Shown here: one piece after another, positions 1-8,038 of the stretch
Position numbering within the stretch: the first letter of the stretch is position 1
How the letters are laid out: each line of letters starts with the position of its first letter
Assembly (NCBI RefSeq): GCF_004801405.1
Contig: NZ_SSOB01000032.1
Coordinates: 1-64,000, forward strand
DNA length: 64,000 nt
Source of the DNA: Cohnella fermenti
GTDB taxonomy: Bacteria; Bacillota; Bacilli; Paenibacillales; Paenibacillaceae
Reading direction: 5' to 3'
Notes under the pieces: generated by a model
The model's database searches: none
What the model saw: only the letters and a program-made list of their open reading frames with translations
Told to the model about the DNA's origin: nothing
Position numbers and translations under genes: made by a program

Positions 1-186
1 GAGACGAATCGGCGGAATGGGGGGACGGCCCGTCGTACTCGTGTAGAAGGGCTTCGTTTTCTCCGTAATAAAGGAGAAGTCGATATGCATATCGATTAGC
101 CGGAGCAAGTGATCTTCAGGAACTAACATATCCGTACTGGCCATTTCGACTTGAAATCTTCCTTGGTTGAGATGCTCGGAGCTCAT
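1..186 (-). CDS. IS1182-family transposase, N-terminal 62 residues (cut by window edge)
   Basis: Reading leftwards from ATG at 186, 62 codons are open to the window edge. The segment LVPEDHLLR..ID..IDFSFI, followed by GRPPIPP, is the usual N-terminal region of IS1182/DUF772-type DDE transposases, which cut and paste the element's ends. A GGGGGA ribosome binding site sits 5 bases upstream of the ATG. The catalytic DDE domain is outside the window, so whether the gene is intact cannot be judged. Confidence 0.8.
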   Translation of the reverse strand, partial: MSSEHLNQGRFQVEMASTDMLVPEDHLLRLIDMHIDFSFITEKTKPFYTSTTGRPPIPPIRL

Positions 187-270
187 GCTCGTCCCCCACA
201 TTCATTCGCTTTTTCTATATTATAACACATTACCGCGTTAATTAATTGAAATGTCTTTTTCAACAGCCTG
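1..270 (-). mobile_element. IS1182-like insertion sequence, one end (partial)
   Basis: The element enters from the left window edge and ends near 268-270. Its outer end, read on the minus strand, contains CTGTTGAAAAAGACATTTC, which resembles IS1182-family terminal repeats. It holds the 5' end of a transposase gene (1-186). The other end and any target duplication lie outside the window. Family assignment rests on the transposase N-terminus; the exact terminus is an inference. Confidence 0.7.
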
Positions 271-768
271 AAAAATCATATAAAATCGCAAAACTCATCG
301 GATCGGAGGGGCGAACAGCCTTGCGGGGCTGCGAGCAGGATAGCGATAGCAGGATAACGACAACAAGGGAACGACAACAAGAGAACGAAATCTATGATTA
401 GCCGAAAGCGCAGTTTGGAAGAATGCGGAGATGCGGCAGAATATGAACCTGCAGATGAGGAGAAGGCGAATATGAAGTCGTTGCGAGAGTTTGGCGAAGC
501 GATCCAATGGGGTGCGGATGCCATCCGGGTGATGGAAAATCGCGAGATTGGCGCCAGGCGCTCATGAGGAGTACCGGATTCGGGGAATCGACGATGCCAT
601 CTGCTTCGATATAAGCGGGCAGCGTGCCTGTGACCGCATGGACGATATTAAGAGGCGAGTACCGCACAGAACTCAATTGTGTATATGGCAGGTCGTTCAG
701 ATACCGGACTATACTTGCAGTGAGAGAATAAGGCGGAGACTGTCTGCAAAAAAAAGGGAGCGGTCGAA
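271..768. other. Spacer between the IS end and the amidohydrolase; no convincing gene
   Basis: About 500 bases without a recognisable gene. A 57-codon reading frame at 394-567 on the plus strand (charged, no ribosome binding site, no family resemblance) could be the remnant of a gene damaged by the IS insertion, but this is speculative. A GGGAG ribosome binding site for the next gene lies at its right end. Confidence 0.5.
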
Positions 769-1608
769 ATGAGAATCGATGCCCACCAGCACTACTGGTC
801 GATTGGGCGAACGGACTACGGGTGGCTGACGCCGGATAAAGGGATTCTGTATCGGAATTACGGCCCGGAGGAGCTTAAGCCATTATTATCCCAATTCGAA
901 TTCGATGCGACGATCGCGGTTCAGGCCGCTCCTTCGGTGGAGGAGACGCGCTATTTGCTTCGCTTGGGCGAGACGGAGCGGACGCTGGCCGGCGTAGTAG
1001 GGTGGCTTGATCTGACGGACACGCAGATGGAGCGAGCGTTCGTCAGAATGCGGGAGCACCCGTTATTCGTCGGCATTCGCCCGATGATTCAGGATCTTCC
1101 CGACGGCTGGATCGTGCAGGATACGGTAGCGGGGAACATCCGCCTGCTGTCGGATGCCGATTGTCCGATCGACCTGCAGGCTCGCCCGCGCCATCTCCCG
1201 GATCTGATCCGCCTGGCCGATCGGGTGCCGAAGCTGCGTGCGGTCGTCGATCACTTGGCCAAGCCGGAGATCGATCGCAGCGCTTGGCTGCCCTGGAGCC
1301 AGGAGATTGCGGAGTTGGCGGGCCACGGCGGGATCTATGCCAAAATATCCGGTTTCTCTGCAGAGCCCGGCCGCAAGTGGGGGCTGGAGGATGCACGCCC
1401 GTATGTCCGCCATGTGCTGGATACGTTCGGTCCGAATCGGGTGATGTACGGGAGCGACTGGCCGGTTTGCCTGGAATCGTCCACGTATCCCGCGGTTTTG
1501 CAAGCGGCAGTCGACTTCGTTCCGAGCGGCTGGACCGGGGGCGATCGCGCCGCCTTATTCGGCAAGAACGCCGCTGCGTTTTACAACGTAGCCTTTTGCG
1601 CCCGATAA
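769..1608 (+). CDS. Amidohydrolase of the L-fuconolactonase / COG3618 type
   Basis: A 279-residue TIM-barrel metal hydrolase. It opens with the metal-binding DAHQHYW, has the DHLAKP histidine motif near residue 160, and has the terminal aspartate motif GSDWPV near 230. All expected metal ligands of the family are present. Such enzymes open sugar lactones (fucono-, rhamnono- or galactonolactone) in cytosolic sugar catabolism; the actual substrate is unknown. The start has a GGGAG ribosome binding site. Its 3' end overlaps the convergent AraC regulator by 28 bases. The regulator may respond to the same sugar, but nothing in the sequence fixes that. Confidence 0.85.
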   Translation: MRIDAHQHYWSIGRTDYGWLTPDKGILYRNYGPEELKPLLSQFEFDATIAVQAAPSVEETRYLLRLGETERTLAGVVGWLDLTDTQMERAFVRMREHPLFVGIRPMIQDLPDGWIVQDTVAGNIRLLSDADCPIDLQARPRHLPDLIRLADRVPKLRAVVDHLAKPEIDRSAWLPWSQEIAELAGHGGIYAKISGFSAEPGRKWGLEDARPYVRHVLDTFGPNRVMYGSDWPVCLESSTYPAVLQAAVDFVPSGWTGGDRAALFGKNAAAFYNVAFCAR

Positions 1609-2471
1609 GCCTGGGGAGGAAGTCCCGTTACCTTTTTGAAGAGACGGCTGAAGTAGAAAGGGTCCGAATAGCCGACGGTTTCCGCGATTTCGCGGACCGT
1701 CTTTTTGGTATGGACAAGCAGATGCTCCGCTCGCTTCACGCGCAATTCCTGCACATATTGGAAAATCGACATGCCGGCGTACTTTTTGAAAATCTGGCAT
1801 AAATATTCGTATTTTCTATCGGTTACCCGCTCCAACTGCTCCCGGTCCAGCTCGCTTTCGAAGTAATTGTTGATATGACTGAGCAATCCGCGAAACGTTA
1901 AATAGGATACCGGGAACAAGGTGTCCTTCTCGCTATGATCCAATACTTCCGTGGCAATCTGCCACAGCATCTCGGAAAGCTGAATGGCCGCAAAATACCT
2001 GTAGTACCCTCTGGGACGCTTTATCGTCTCCACGAGCTGCTCGAAGATGCTCAGAATCTTGTACTGCAGCGAGGTGCGATGCCGCCTGGGGAGGATGAGC
2101 TGTTCGTCATGGCTGCGCCCGATCGTATACAACTCGGACCGCGAGGCTTGGATGATATTAAGATGTGGCGCATGATCTGATCCAAGTGGCGTCAGTCCTG
2201 GCTCGCAGGTGAACTGTACCCAGAAAAAGCGGCCGCTGCGTTCATGGGGCTTACAGCCCCGATGCTGCTCCCAGGGGGTCAGCAGCAGCACATCGCCCGA
2301 TTGCAGCGTCAGGAGCTCGTCTTTCATTTGCAAGCGAATGTTCCCATCGGCAACCACAATCAGTTCGTAATGCGGGTTATGGTGGTTTTTCATGAATTCC
2401 GGATGGTTGGCATCGACTAGACCGGCCCATCTGACATCAAGGGATGACAGCCGCGACATGGCAAAATACAT
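1581..2471 (-). CDS. AraC-family transcriptional regulator with N-terminal cupin domain
   Basis: About 296 residues. The N-terminal half is a cupin-like ligand-sensing domain (YELIVVADG, then SGDVLLLTPWEQH). The C-terminal ~100 residues form two helix-turn-helix motifs, with VREIAETVGYSDPFYFSRLFK as the second. The start is set at 2471, where GGAGG lies 6 bases upstream, rather than at the longer in-frame start 12 codons before it. It is transcribed divergently from the ADP-ribosylglycohydrolase-like gene at 2606 and convergently with the lactonase. It probably controls one or both in response to a sugar (inferred from layout). Confidence 0.88.
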   Translation of the reverse strand: MYFAMSRLSSLDVRWAGLVDANHPEFMKNHHNPHYELIVVADGNIRLQMKDELLTLQSGDVLLLTPWEQHRGCKPHERSGRFFWVQFTCEPGLTPLGSDHAPHLNIIQASRSELYTIGRSHDEQLILPRRHRTSLQYKILSIFEQLVETIKRPRGYYRYFAAIQLSEMLWQIATEVLDHSEKDTLFPVSYLTFRGLLSHINNYFESELDREQLERVTDRKYEYLCQIFKKYAGMSIFQYVQELRVKRAEHLLVHTKKTVREIAETVGYSDPFYFSRLFKKVTGLPPQAYRAQKATL

Positions 2472-2605
2472 GATTACCTCCAAGTTTTGAATGGGGCTGG
2501 AACACATTCACGTGCATGGTCGGTCGACCGGACATCAGTCTATACTGGGGCATGCAACGGAGAACGCGTTCATCATTACTATACCATTTTCGGGAGGTTA
2601 GACGA

Positions 2606-4477
2606 ATGAAAGTAAGCATTCTAAACGAAAGTGAATATTATCGCAAGGTTTATGGCGGCTGGCTCGGCAAAAATATCGGCGGCACGCTGGGCGCACCCGT
2701 AGAGGGGAAAAAGGAGCTGCTGGCGCTTGACTTCTATCCGGTCCTGCAGGACGGCCCCCTGGAGAACGACGATCTCGATCTGCAGTTGGTGTGGCTGCAT
2801 GCGCTGGAGCAATATGGCCCCGGCTTGACAGCTCGCGAGCTGGGGCAGGAGTGGAAGGAACATGTGTTTTTCCCTTTTGACGAGTACGGCTACGCGCTCG
2901 CCAATCTGCGGAGAGGTCTTGAGGCGCCGGTAGCGGGCTGGTTCAACAATCCGTTTGCAGACTGCATGGGGTCGCCGATTCGCTCCGAGATCTGGGCGAT
3001 GGTTGCGCCCGGCGCCCCGGAGGTGGCGGCTTGGTACGCCTATCAAGATGCGATTGTCGATCATGCAGGCGGCGAAGGCGTATACGGAGAGATGTTTTTC
3101 GCAGCGATCGAAAGTGCCATCTTCTTCGAGGAGGACCGCGACAAGTTGATTGAGCTCGGCATGTCATACGTACCCGAGCAAAGCAGGACGGCCCTTGCAT
3201 TGAGGGATTTAATGAAATGGCACAAGGAAGGAAAGGACTGGATCGAGGCGCGCAACCTGATTTTGCATCATCATGGCAGCGACAACTTCACCGACGCTCC
3301 GCAAAATATTGCGTTCACGATTCTTGGCTGGCTGTACGGCGAAGATTTCGAAGATGCCATACTGAAGGCGACGAATTGCGGGTACGACACGGACTGCACG
3401 GCAGCGACCCTAGGATCGATTCTGGGTATGCTGCTCGGCCCCGAAGGGCTTCCCAAGAAGTGGGTCGGACCGGTCGGCAGCCGTGTCGTTGTCAGTCCTC
3501 CGATCAAAGGTTTCCCGGCGCCGAAGGATCTGGACGAGCTGACGCGCCGCACGATCTCGGCGGGGCGAAAGGTGCTTGCCTGGTGGGAGACGGATATTCT
3601 TGTTCATCCCGAGCTGCCGACGTCCTGGAATCTGCAAGCCGTCTCCAATGCCGCAGCGAAGGAGCTGCAGCACCGAAGCGTGCAGGAGAACCGGTACCTG
3701 CTTCCTCGGGGAACGAAGCTTCAGCCGGACATGGAGCTCCGATTGAACTACGGTGAAGCAGGTCCGTCGATCGCGGCAGGCCAGACCAAATCGATGCAAG
3801 CCGTTTTTAAGAATCTCTCCTGCGAGACATTGATCGGCACGTTGTCCGTCGTGCTTCCTGTCGGATGGGAAGGGCCGCAGGCTCTGGCCGTGGAGCTGGC
3901 GCCGGGCGATTCGAAGGAATGGACGATATCCGTGAAGGCGGGGAGCGAACAGGCGGCATCCTACGAGCTGGGACTGTGCTGGACAAGAGAGCACGATGCT
4001 CGCAAGTGGTCCGAGGAGCGCGTCGCGTTCTCGCTCGTCGCGGCGTCCGAATGGATTTTGCGAGATCCGGCAAGCGGGGACGAGCGAGCGACGGTCATCC
4101 ATGGCAACCGGATCGAATGGGGCGGGCCGTCCACAGCGCCATCGGGCGAAGTGTACTATGCCTCCACCGTGCTGAATATTCCGTCCGAGCGCGAGCTTCG
4201 GCTGATCGCGGCATCGGCCGGTCCGGTTCGCGTGAAGCTGGACGGCAAGCCGGTCATCGATTGCAAGGAGGCGCAGGAATTCATGCCCGCCTATCACAGA
4301 CCGTCCGATGAGCAATATGTCGAGCTGACGCTGCCTGCCGGACGTTATGCGCTGGAGGTGGAGGCGGTCAAGCAGGAGGGGCTGGCGCCGGAGGTGTACG
4401 TGCTGCCGGTTGCCACGAGAAATACGTCCCAGCCCGGGGGAAACTATTATTATACGGACATTCTCTTTCATTGTTAG
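2606..4477 (+). CDS. ADP-ribosylglycohydrolase-fold protein with C-terminal beta-rich extension
   Basis: A 623-residue protein. The first ~330 residues have the ADP-ribosylglycohydrolase (ARH/DraG) fold: GGWLGKNIGGTLGAP at the start, the metal-binding ENDDLDLQ near residue 50, and NCGYDTDCTAATLGSILG near 260, which supplies further metal ligands. The remaining ~290 residues look like beta-sandwich material and contain no known catalytic motif. Large two-part members like this are common in Paenibacillaceae sugar loci and may act on a glycoside or nucleoside rather than ADP-ribosylated protein; that is inference. The start at 2606 is supported by GGGAGG 10 bases upstream. Confidence 0.82.
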   Translation: MKVSILNESEYYRKVYGGWLGKNIGGTLGAPVEGKKELLALDFYPVLQDGPLENDDLDLQLVWLHALEQYGPGLTARELGQEWKEHVFFPFDEYGYALANLRRGLEAPVAGWFNNPFADCMGSPIRSEIWAMVAPGAPEVAAWYAYQDAIVDHAGGEGVYGEMFFAAIESAIFFEEDRDKLIELGMSYVPEQSRTALALRDLMKWHKEGKDWIEARNLILHHHGSDNFTDAPQNIAFTILGWLYGEDFEDAILKATNCGYDTDCTAATLGSILGMLLGPEGLPKKWVGPVGSRVVVSPPIKGFPAPKDLDELTRRTISAGRKVLAWWETDILVHPELPTSWNLQAVSNAAAKELQHRSVQENRYLLPRGTKLQPDMELRLNYGEAGPSIAAGQTKSMQAVFKNLSCETLIGTLSVVLPVGWEGPQALAVELAPGDSKEWTISVKAGSEQAASYELGLCWTREHDARKWSEERVAFSLVAASEWILRDPASGDERATVIHGNRIEWGGPSTAPSGEVYYASTVLNIPSERELRLIAASAGPVRVKLDGKPVIDCKEAQEFMPAYHRPSDEQYVELTLPAGRYALEVEAVKQEGLAPEVYVLPVATRNTSQPGGNYYYTDILFHC

Positions 4478-4496
4478 GACCCGGGGGGATCGAAGC

Positions 4497-4751
4497 ATGT
4501 ATAGGATGATGATTGTCGACGATGATTATATTGCTGTCGAAGGTCTCAGGGATTTAATTGACTGGGAGGCCATGGGCATTCGGATCGTAGCGGAAGCCGA
4601 GGACGGCGCCGAAGGGCTGCAGAATGAGGTTGCGGAGCAATACGTCTCTCGGTCCGATCTTCGGCACAGGCAGCTCTTCGACTCTAACATCCGTTGCAAT
4701 TTACAGCTTGCGCTCAGCCGTCAAATAAACGACAGTTCCGCAGAACTGTAA
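4497..4751 (+). pseudogene. Truncated YesN-type response regulator (N-terminal receiver fragment)
   Basis: From ATG 4497 (GGGGGAT ribosome binding site) the frame encodes a normal response-regulator start, MMIVDDDY followed by GLRDLIDWEAMGI and AEAEDGAEGL. Homology stops near codon 47, before the phosphoacceptor aspartate. The rest of the frame to 4751 is unrelated, so the receiver is incomplete and the AraC-type output domain is missing. A rearrangement near 4640 probably joined it to foreign DNA. It lies 19 bases after the ADP-ribosylglycohydrolase-like gene and was probably the start of a lost two-component or transport locus. Confidence 0.75.
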
Positions 4752-4794
4752 ACTATCGTGCGCAACTTAGACAGTTTGCCGCGAAATTTATCGG

Positions 4795-5382
4795 TTACAG
4801 CAGATTGCGCAACGGGTTTAACCGCACGATTTTGTCGGCGAGGTAGTTGGGGGAATACGGAAGATCCTGCTCGAGCCAGAACGTGATCGTACCGATCATC
4901 GCCGAGATGGCATACCAGGAAACGACCTCCCTCGGCATCTCATAGTCGGAGACGGACTGCCTGTATTCATGCATGTGATCCGCGCTTGGCGACCTCAACG
5001 ATTCCATGACCCGCTTATCGAATTGCGGCAACGCCTTCTGCACGAACAACAGGCGATACACCGTCTTATTGTGCTGGATATACGTCAAGAGGTGCTCGAA
5101 GATCCGCTTCTCCCGCGCCTCCCGGGGCAAAGCTTGATCGTAGTAGCGCAACAAAACCTCTTTTATTTTCACAACATAACCCTCTAGGAACCGCTCGATA
5201 AACTCATCGATGTTCTTGTAGTGCAAGTAGAAGGTGACTCGGTTGATTCCCGCCCGCATGGCCAACTCGTTGACGGATATCTTATAGAACGGTTTCTCTT
5301 GCAGCAGAAGGACCAGAGCGTCGTGCAGCAACTGCCTCGTCCGTTGGATTCGCAGATCGTCTTGACCCGTGGTTGCCATCAT
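4795..5382 (-). CDS. TetR/AcrR-family transcriptional regulator
   Basis: A 195-residue regulator with a typical N-terminal helix-turn-helix (ISVNELAMRAGINRVTFYLHY, residues ~35-55) and a helical C-terminal ligand or dimerisation domain. It overlaps the upstream ArsR-rhodanese gene by an ATGA, so the two are co-transcribed and probably translationally coupled. Two ATG codons are in tandem; the first (5382) is used here. Co-expression with a redox-sensing regulator and closeness to an MFS pump suggest a stress or toxicant response; the ligand is unknown. Confidence 0.85.
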   Translation of the reverse strand: MMATTGQDDLRIQRTRQLLHDALVLLLQEKPFYKISVNELAMRAGINRVTFYLHYKNIDEFIERFLEGYVVKIKEVLLRYYDQALPREAREKRIFEHLLTYIQHNKTVYRLLFVQKALPQFDKRVMESLRSPSADHMHEYRQSVSDYEMPREVVSWYAISAMIGTITFWLEQDLPYSPNYLADKIVRLNPLRNLL

Positions 5383-6053
5383 AGCGCCTTAAGCTGGAAG
5401 TGTTCTTCCCATTCGTTGACTCCTGCGTCCATCCGATAAGCGGTAATCCCGTTGGCCTGCAGCTTCTCCGCAGCGATGGCAGAGTAAACGCACAAGGGGC
5501 CCCTGCAGTAGGCGATCACTTCAGCAACATCGGGCCTGTCCCGCATGAAGCTGTCCAACTCCTCCATCGGTACGGAGATGGCGCCGACGATATGCCCCGC
5601 ATCGTACTCCTCTCTTGGTCTCACATCGAGCAGCAGAATGGATTCATTGTTCACTTTGGTCATGACTTCATCCATCGTCAACGTTTGAATGCCATCCAGG
5701 TCATTGAGGAAGTCGTCCTTCAGCTTGCCGATGTCCGGCAGCTGCTTCTCGCTGATTCGCCAGAGCGACGACAGGAAGTCGACAACGGCCGGATCGGCCA
5801 GAGAGTAGATGGCATATGTTTTGTTCTTGACGAATTTAACGAGCTTGGCTTCCAGCAGAATCTGAAGATGCCGAGACACGTTGGCAACGGTCATAGCCGT
5901 GCAGGAAGCCAGCTTCTCCACGGTTTTGGGGCCTTGGGAGAGCAGCATCAATAGTTCCAATCGTTTGTCGCTCGATACGCTTTTGCCGATCCTCGCGAAC
6001 TGCTTGTACAAATCCTCCTTTAAGGACTTCGCGGAGCCCAGGACGTCCTCCAT
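5379..6053 (-). CDS. ArsR-family regulator fused to a rhodanese domain
   Basis: About 224 residues. The N-terminal ~100 are a winged helix of ArsR type (TVEKLASCTAMTVANVSRHLQILLEAKLV). The C-terminal ~110 are a rhodanese fold with LLLDVRPREEYDAGHI and the active-site loop CRGPLC, where the first cysteine is the sulfur acceptor. Such fusions probably sense reactive sulfur or oxidants through the rhodanese cysteine. ATG 6053 has a GAGG site 9 bases upstream; a start five codons earlier (6068) is possible. Likely binding sites are the two palindromes between ytxJ and the MFS gene; that link is inferred. Confidence 0.85.
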   Translation of the reverse strand: MEDVLGSAKSLKEDLYKQFARIGKSVSSDKRLELLMLLSQGPKTVEKLASCTAMTVANVSRHLQILLEAKLVKFVKNKTYAIYSLADPAVVDFLSSLWRISEKQLPDIGKLKDDFLNDLDGIQTLTMDEVMTKVNNESILLLDVRPREEYDAGHIVGAISVPMEELDSFMRDRPDVAEVIAYCRGPLCVYSAIAAEKLQANGITAYRMDAGVNEWEEHFQLKAL

Positions 6054-6083
6054 CTTCGTTGACCTCATTTCTACTATAGAATT

Positions 6084-6117
6084 GGAAAAATCGGCAATAG
6101 CATTATGCTATTGCCGA
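6084..6117 (-). terminator. Rho-independent terminator of the ytxJ-like gene
   Basis: A perfect 11-base inverted repeat (TCGGCAATAGC, 5-base loop, complement) at 6091-6117, followed on the minus strand by a T run at 6086-6090. It lies just after the ytxJ stop and before the ArsR-rhodanese gene, so the two minus-strand genes are probably separate transcripts. Confidence 0.85.
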
Positions 6118-6124
6118 CGCGGGG

Positions 6125-6463
6125 TTAGTCTAAAACGGCTGTGATGTGCGCTTTGGTGACGGACCAGTGTGTGGTGCTCCAATATTTTGCCTTGTCCTTC
6201 ACGTAAATAATCTGCGGCGACTCGTGCTTGACATTCAAATCCTCGGCGATCCGATTCGATACGGGACGGGATTCGATCACCTTAACAAGCGTGTAGTCCA
6301 CGTCGGGATTAGGCGAACCCTTCAGATACTCTTCGTATTCGCGAAGCGCATTGGCGCTGACGGGACAAGTTGTGCTGTGCTTCAGGATAACCTGTCCGCG
6401 TTCGGAGGATTTCGCGATAAGGGCATTCCACTCGTCAAGCGTTGAGATCTCTCTCCAGTTCAT
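6125..6463 (-). CDS. ytxJ: YtxJ-like monothiol bacilliredoxin
   Basis: A 112-residue thioredoxin-fold protein matching the YtxJ/DUF2847 family. The motif KHSTTCPVSANAL (residues ~30-42) carries a single active-site cysteine, and a cis-proline-like SPQIIYV follows near residue 85. The family is linked to bacillithiol, the low-molecular-weight thiol of Firmicutes, and probably removes bacillithiol from oxidised proteins in the cytosol. The start at 6463 has AAGGAA upstream; the longer frame is not needed. An 18-bp palindrome at 6491-6508 lies in its leader, probably placing it under the same regulator as the divergent MFS gene. Confidence 0.88.
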   Translation of the reverse strand: MNWREISTLDEWNALIAKSSERGQVILKHSTTCPVSANALREYEEYLKGSPNPDVDYTLVKVIESRPVSNRIAEDLNVKHESPQIIYVKDKAKYWSTTHWSVTKAHITAVLD

Positions 6464-6490
6464 TGTGAATTCCTTCTTTCGGGCTTTGAA

Positions 6491-6508
6491 TTCAAATAGT
6501 TGATTGAA
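6491..6508. promoter_or_regulatory. Operator-like palindrome 1 (ytxJ side)
   Basis: TTCAAATAGTTGATTGAA differs from the palindrome at 6560-6577 at only 3 of 18 positions. The outer TTCAA/TTGAA arms are conserved. It sits between the ytxJ start and its probable promoter. The size and symmetry fit a winged-helix dimer such as an ArsR protein (inferred). Confidence 0.6.
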
Positions 6509-6530
6509 TTTTATCATATAATCCTCTGTA

Positions 6531-6560
6531 TTGACAGTAGGGGGAGACGGCACCTATAAT
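6531..6560 (+). promoter_or_regulatory. Sigma-A promoter of the MFS transporter gene
   Basis: A consensus -35 (TTGACA, 6531-6536) and a consensus -10 (TATAAT, 6555-6560) with an 18-base spacer, 51 bases before the MFS start codon. An 18-bp palindrome begins at the last base of the -10, which would let a repressor block this otherwise very strong promoter. Confidence 0.85.
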
Positions 6561-6577
6561 TCAATTATTCGATTGAA
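6560..6577. promoter_or_regulatory. Operator-like palindrome 2 (MFS side)
   Basis: TTCAATTATTCGATTGAA has perfect TTCAAT/ATTGAA arms with a 6-base centre. It covers the end of the -10 and the expected transcription start. Its near copy is at 6491-6508. The natural candidate to bind it is the ArsR-rhodanese protein encoded at 5379-6053. Confidence 0.65.
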
Positions 6578-6610
6578 AAGTAGAATTTATGTGCGGCAGA
6601 GGAGAACACG

Positions 6611-7933
6611 ATGGCTGAGAATCCGTTAGAGCTTGACGGTCATGCCCTGAGCGTGACAAATCCGATTATGGAATACGTGAGATCGCCGGAGAAGCAACGC
6701 CAGTTGCACGCAAGAACGTTGAGAGTCGTCATTGTCTCCCAAATTTTCGGCGGAGCGGGTCTGGCGGCAGGCATTACGGTTGGCGCGCTGCTGGCGCAAG
6801 CCATGCTTGGCACGGATCGGTATTCCGGGGTTCCCACGGCATTGTTTACGCTGGGTTCGGCTATCGCCGCGCTCCTGGTCGGCCGCCTGTCGCAACGGTT
6901 AAGCCGCCGCGTCGGGTTGGCCGCCGGTTTTATGGCCGGCGGCATAGGAGCCATTGGCGTCGTCGGCGCCGCTATTCTGGACAGTATCCCGCTGCTGTTC
7001 CTGTCCATGCTCGTGTATGGAGGGGGAACGGCGACCAATCTGCAGGCGCGTTATGCGGGGACGGATCTGGCGCTGCCCGCCCATCGGGCCCAAGCGGTCA
7101 GCATGGCGATGGTGTTCACGACCTTCGGCGCGGTTGCCGGCCCCAATCTTGTGACGGCGACGGGCCGCTTCGCCGCTTCGGTCGGCGCTCCTCCATTGTC
7201 CGGCCCCTTCATGTTGGCCGCACTCGCCTATATCGCAGCCGGGATTGTCTTGTTGTTGTTCCTGCGGCCGGACCCGCTTATTGTGGCCAAAGCGATTGCG
7301 GAGGATCAATTCTTGCAAGGTGCCGCTGTTGCACAGCATGACCAGCCTGCTGCGCAAGAGCAAAAAGGCAACGCCAAAGGAATCGTTATCGGCGCAACCG
7401 TCATGCTGCTCACTCAAGTTGTCATGGTAGCGATTATGACGATGACGCCCGTGCACATGAAGCATCATGGCCACAGCTTGGGCGAAGTGGGACTGGTCAT
7501 CGGCCTTCATGTGGCCGCTATGTATCTGCCGTCCCCCCTTACGGGTTATCTCGTCGATAAATTCGGCCGCACGATGATGTCTTATATGGCGGGGTTAACC
7601 TTGCTGCTCTCCGGGCTGTTGGCGGCGCTCGCTCCCGGCGATTCCATGATTCTGCTTGTTGCGGCATTGGCGCTGCTCGGATTGGGCTGGAACTTCGGGT
7701 TCATTAGCGGAACGGCGGCAATCGTCGACGCGACGGCTCCCCGGGAGCGCGCCAAGACTCAAGGCTCCATCGACGTCCTGGTCGCGCTCGGCGGCGCTTC
7801 CGGAGGCGCGCTGTCCGGCATGGTTGTCGCTCAGACGAGCTACGCGACGCTGTCCCTGTCCGGAGCGATTCTGTCGTTGCTGCTTATTCCCTTCGTGATC
7901 TGGTCCCGGGCGAATAGAGGAGATAAAGTGTGA
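6611..7933 (+). CDS. MFS transporter
   Basis: A 440-residue membrane protein with about 12 hydrophobic segments in two halves, joined by a hydrophilic loop near residues 225-255 (rich in A, Q, E). VGRLSQRLSRRVG after the second segment and LVDKFGRTMM in the second half match the conserved MFS loop motifs. It probably exports a drug or toxicant, or moves a small metabolite; the substrate is unknown. A strong promoter with an overlapping operator precedes it, and ytxJ runs divergently, so its role is probably linked to thiol or sulfur stress. Confidence 0.88.
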   Translation: MAENPLELDGHALSVTNPIMEYVRSPEKQRQLHARTLRVVIVSQIFGGAGLAAGITVGALLAQAMLGTDRYSGVPTALFTLGSAIAALLVGRLSQRLSRRVGLAAGFMAGGIGAIGVVGAAILDSIPLLFLSMLVYGGGTATNLQARYAGTDLALPAHRAQAVSMAMVFTTFGAVAGPNLVTATGRFAASVGAPPLSGPFMLAALAYIAAGIVLLLFLRPDPLIVAKAIAEDQFLQGAAVAQHDQPAAQEQKGNAKGIVIGATVMLLTQVVMVAIMTMTPVHMKHHGHSLGEVGLVIGLHVAAMYLPSPLTGYLVDKFGRTMMSYMAGLTLLLSGLLAALAPGDSMILLVAALALLGLGWNFGFISGTAAIVDATAPRERAKTQGSIDVLVALGGASGGALSGMVVAQTSYATLSLSGAILSLLLIPFVIWSRANRGDKV

Positions 7934-7986
7934 CGGAGCGTTCAATACTTCTCCAAATCTTATTATGTTGCCGAATTTTTTGCGCA

Positions 7987-8027
7987 CAACAAGGGCGGGT
8001 TATCTATTCGATATCCCGCCCTTGTTG
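7987..8027. terminator. Hairpin between convergent MFS and secreted-protein genes
   Basis: A 13-base perfect stem (CAACAAGGGCGGG and its complement) around a 15-base loop. It lies between the MFS stop (7933) and the convergent gene ending at 8039. Neither side has a clear T run, so it is probably a bidirectional but atypical terminator. Confidence 0.6.
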
Positions 8028-8038
8028 TATTCCTTAGC

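Noticed and set aside
394..567. 57-codon plus-strand frame between the IS end and the lactonase gene
   Set aside because: No ribosome binding site and no family resemblance; could be a gene remnant but not supported as a gene.
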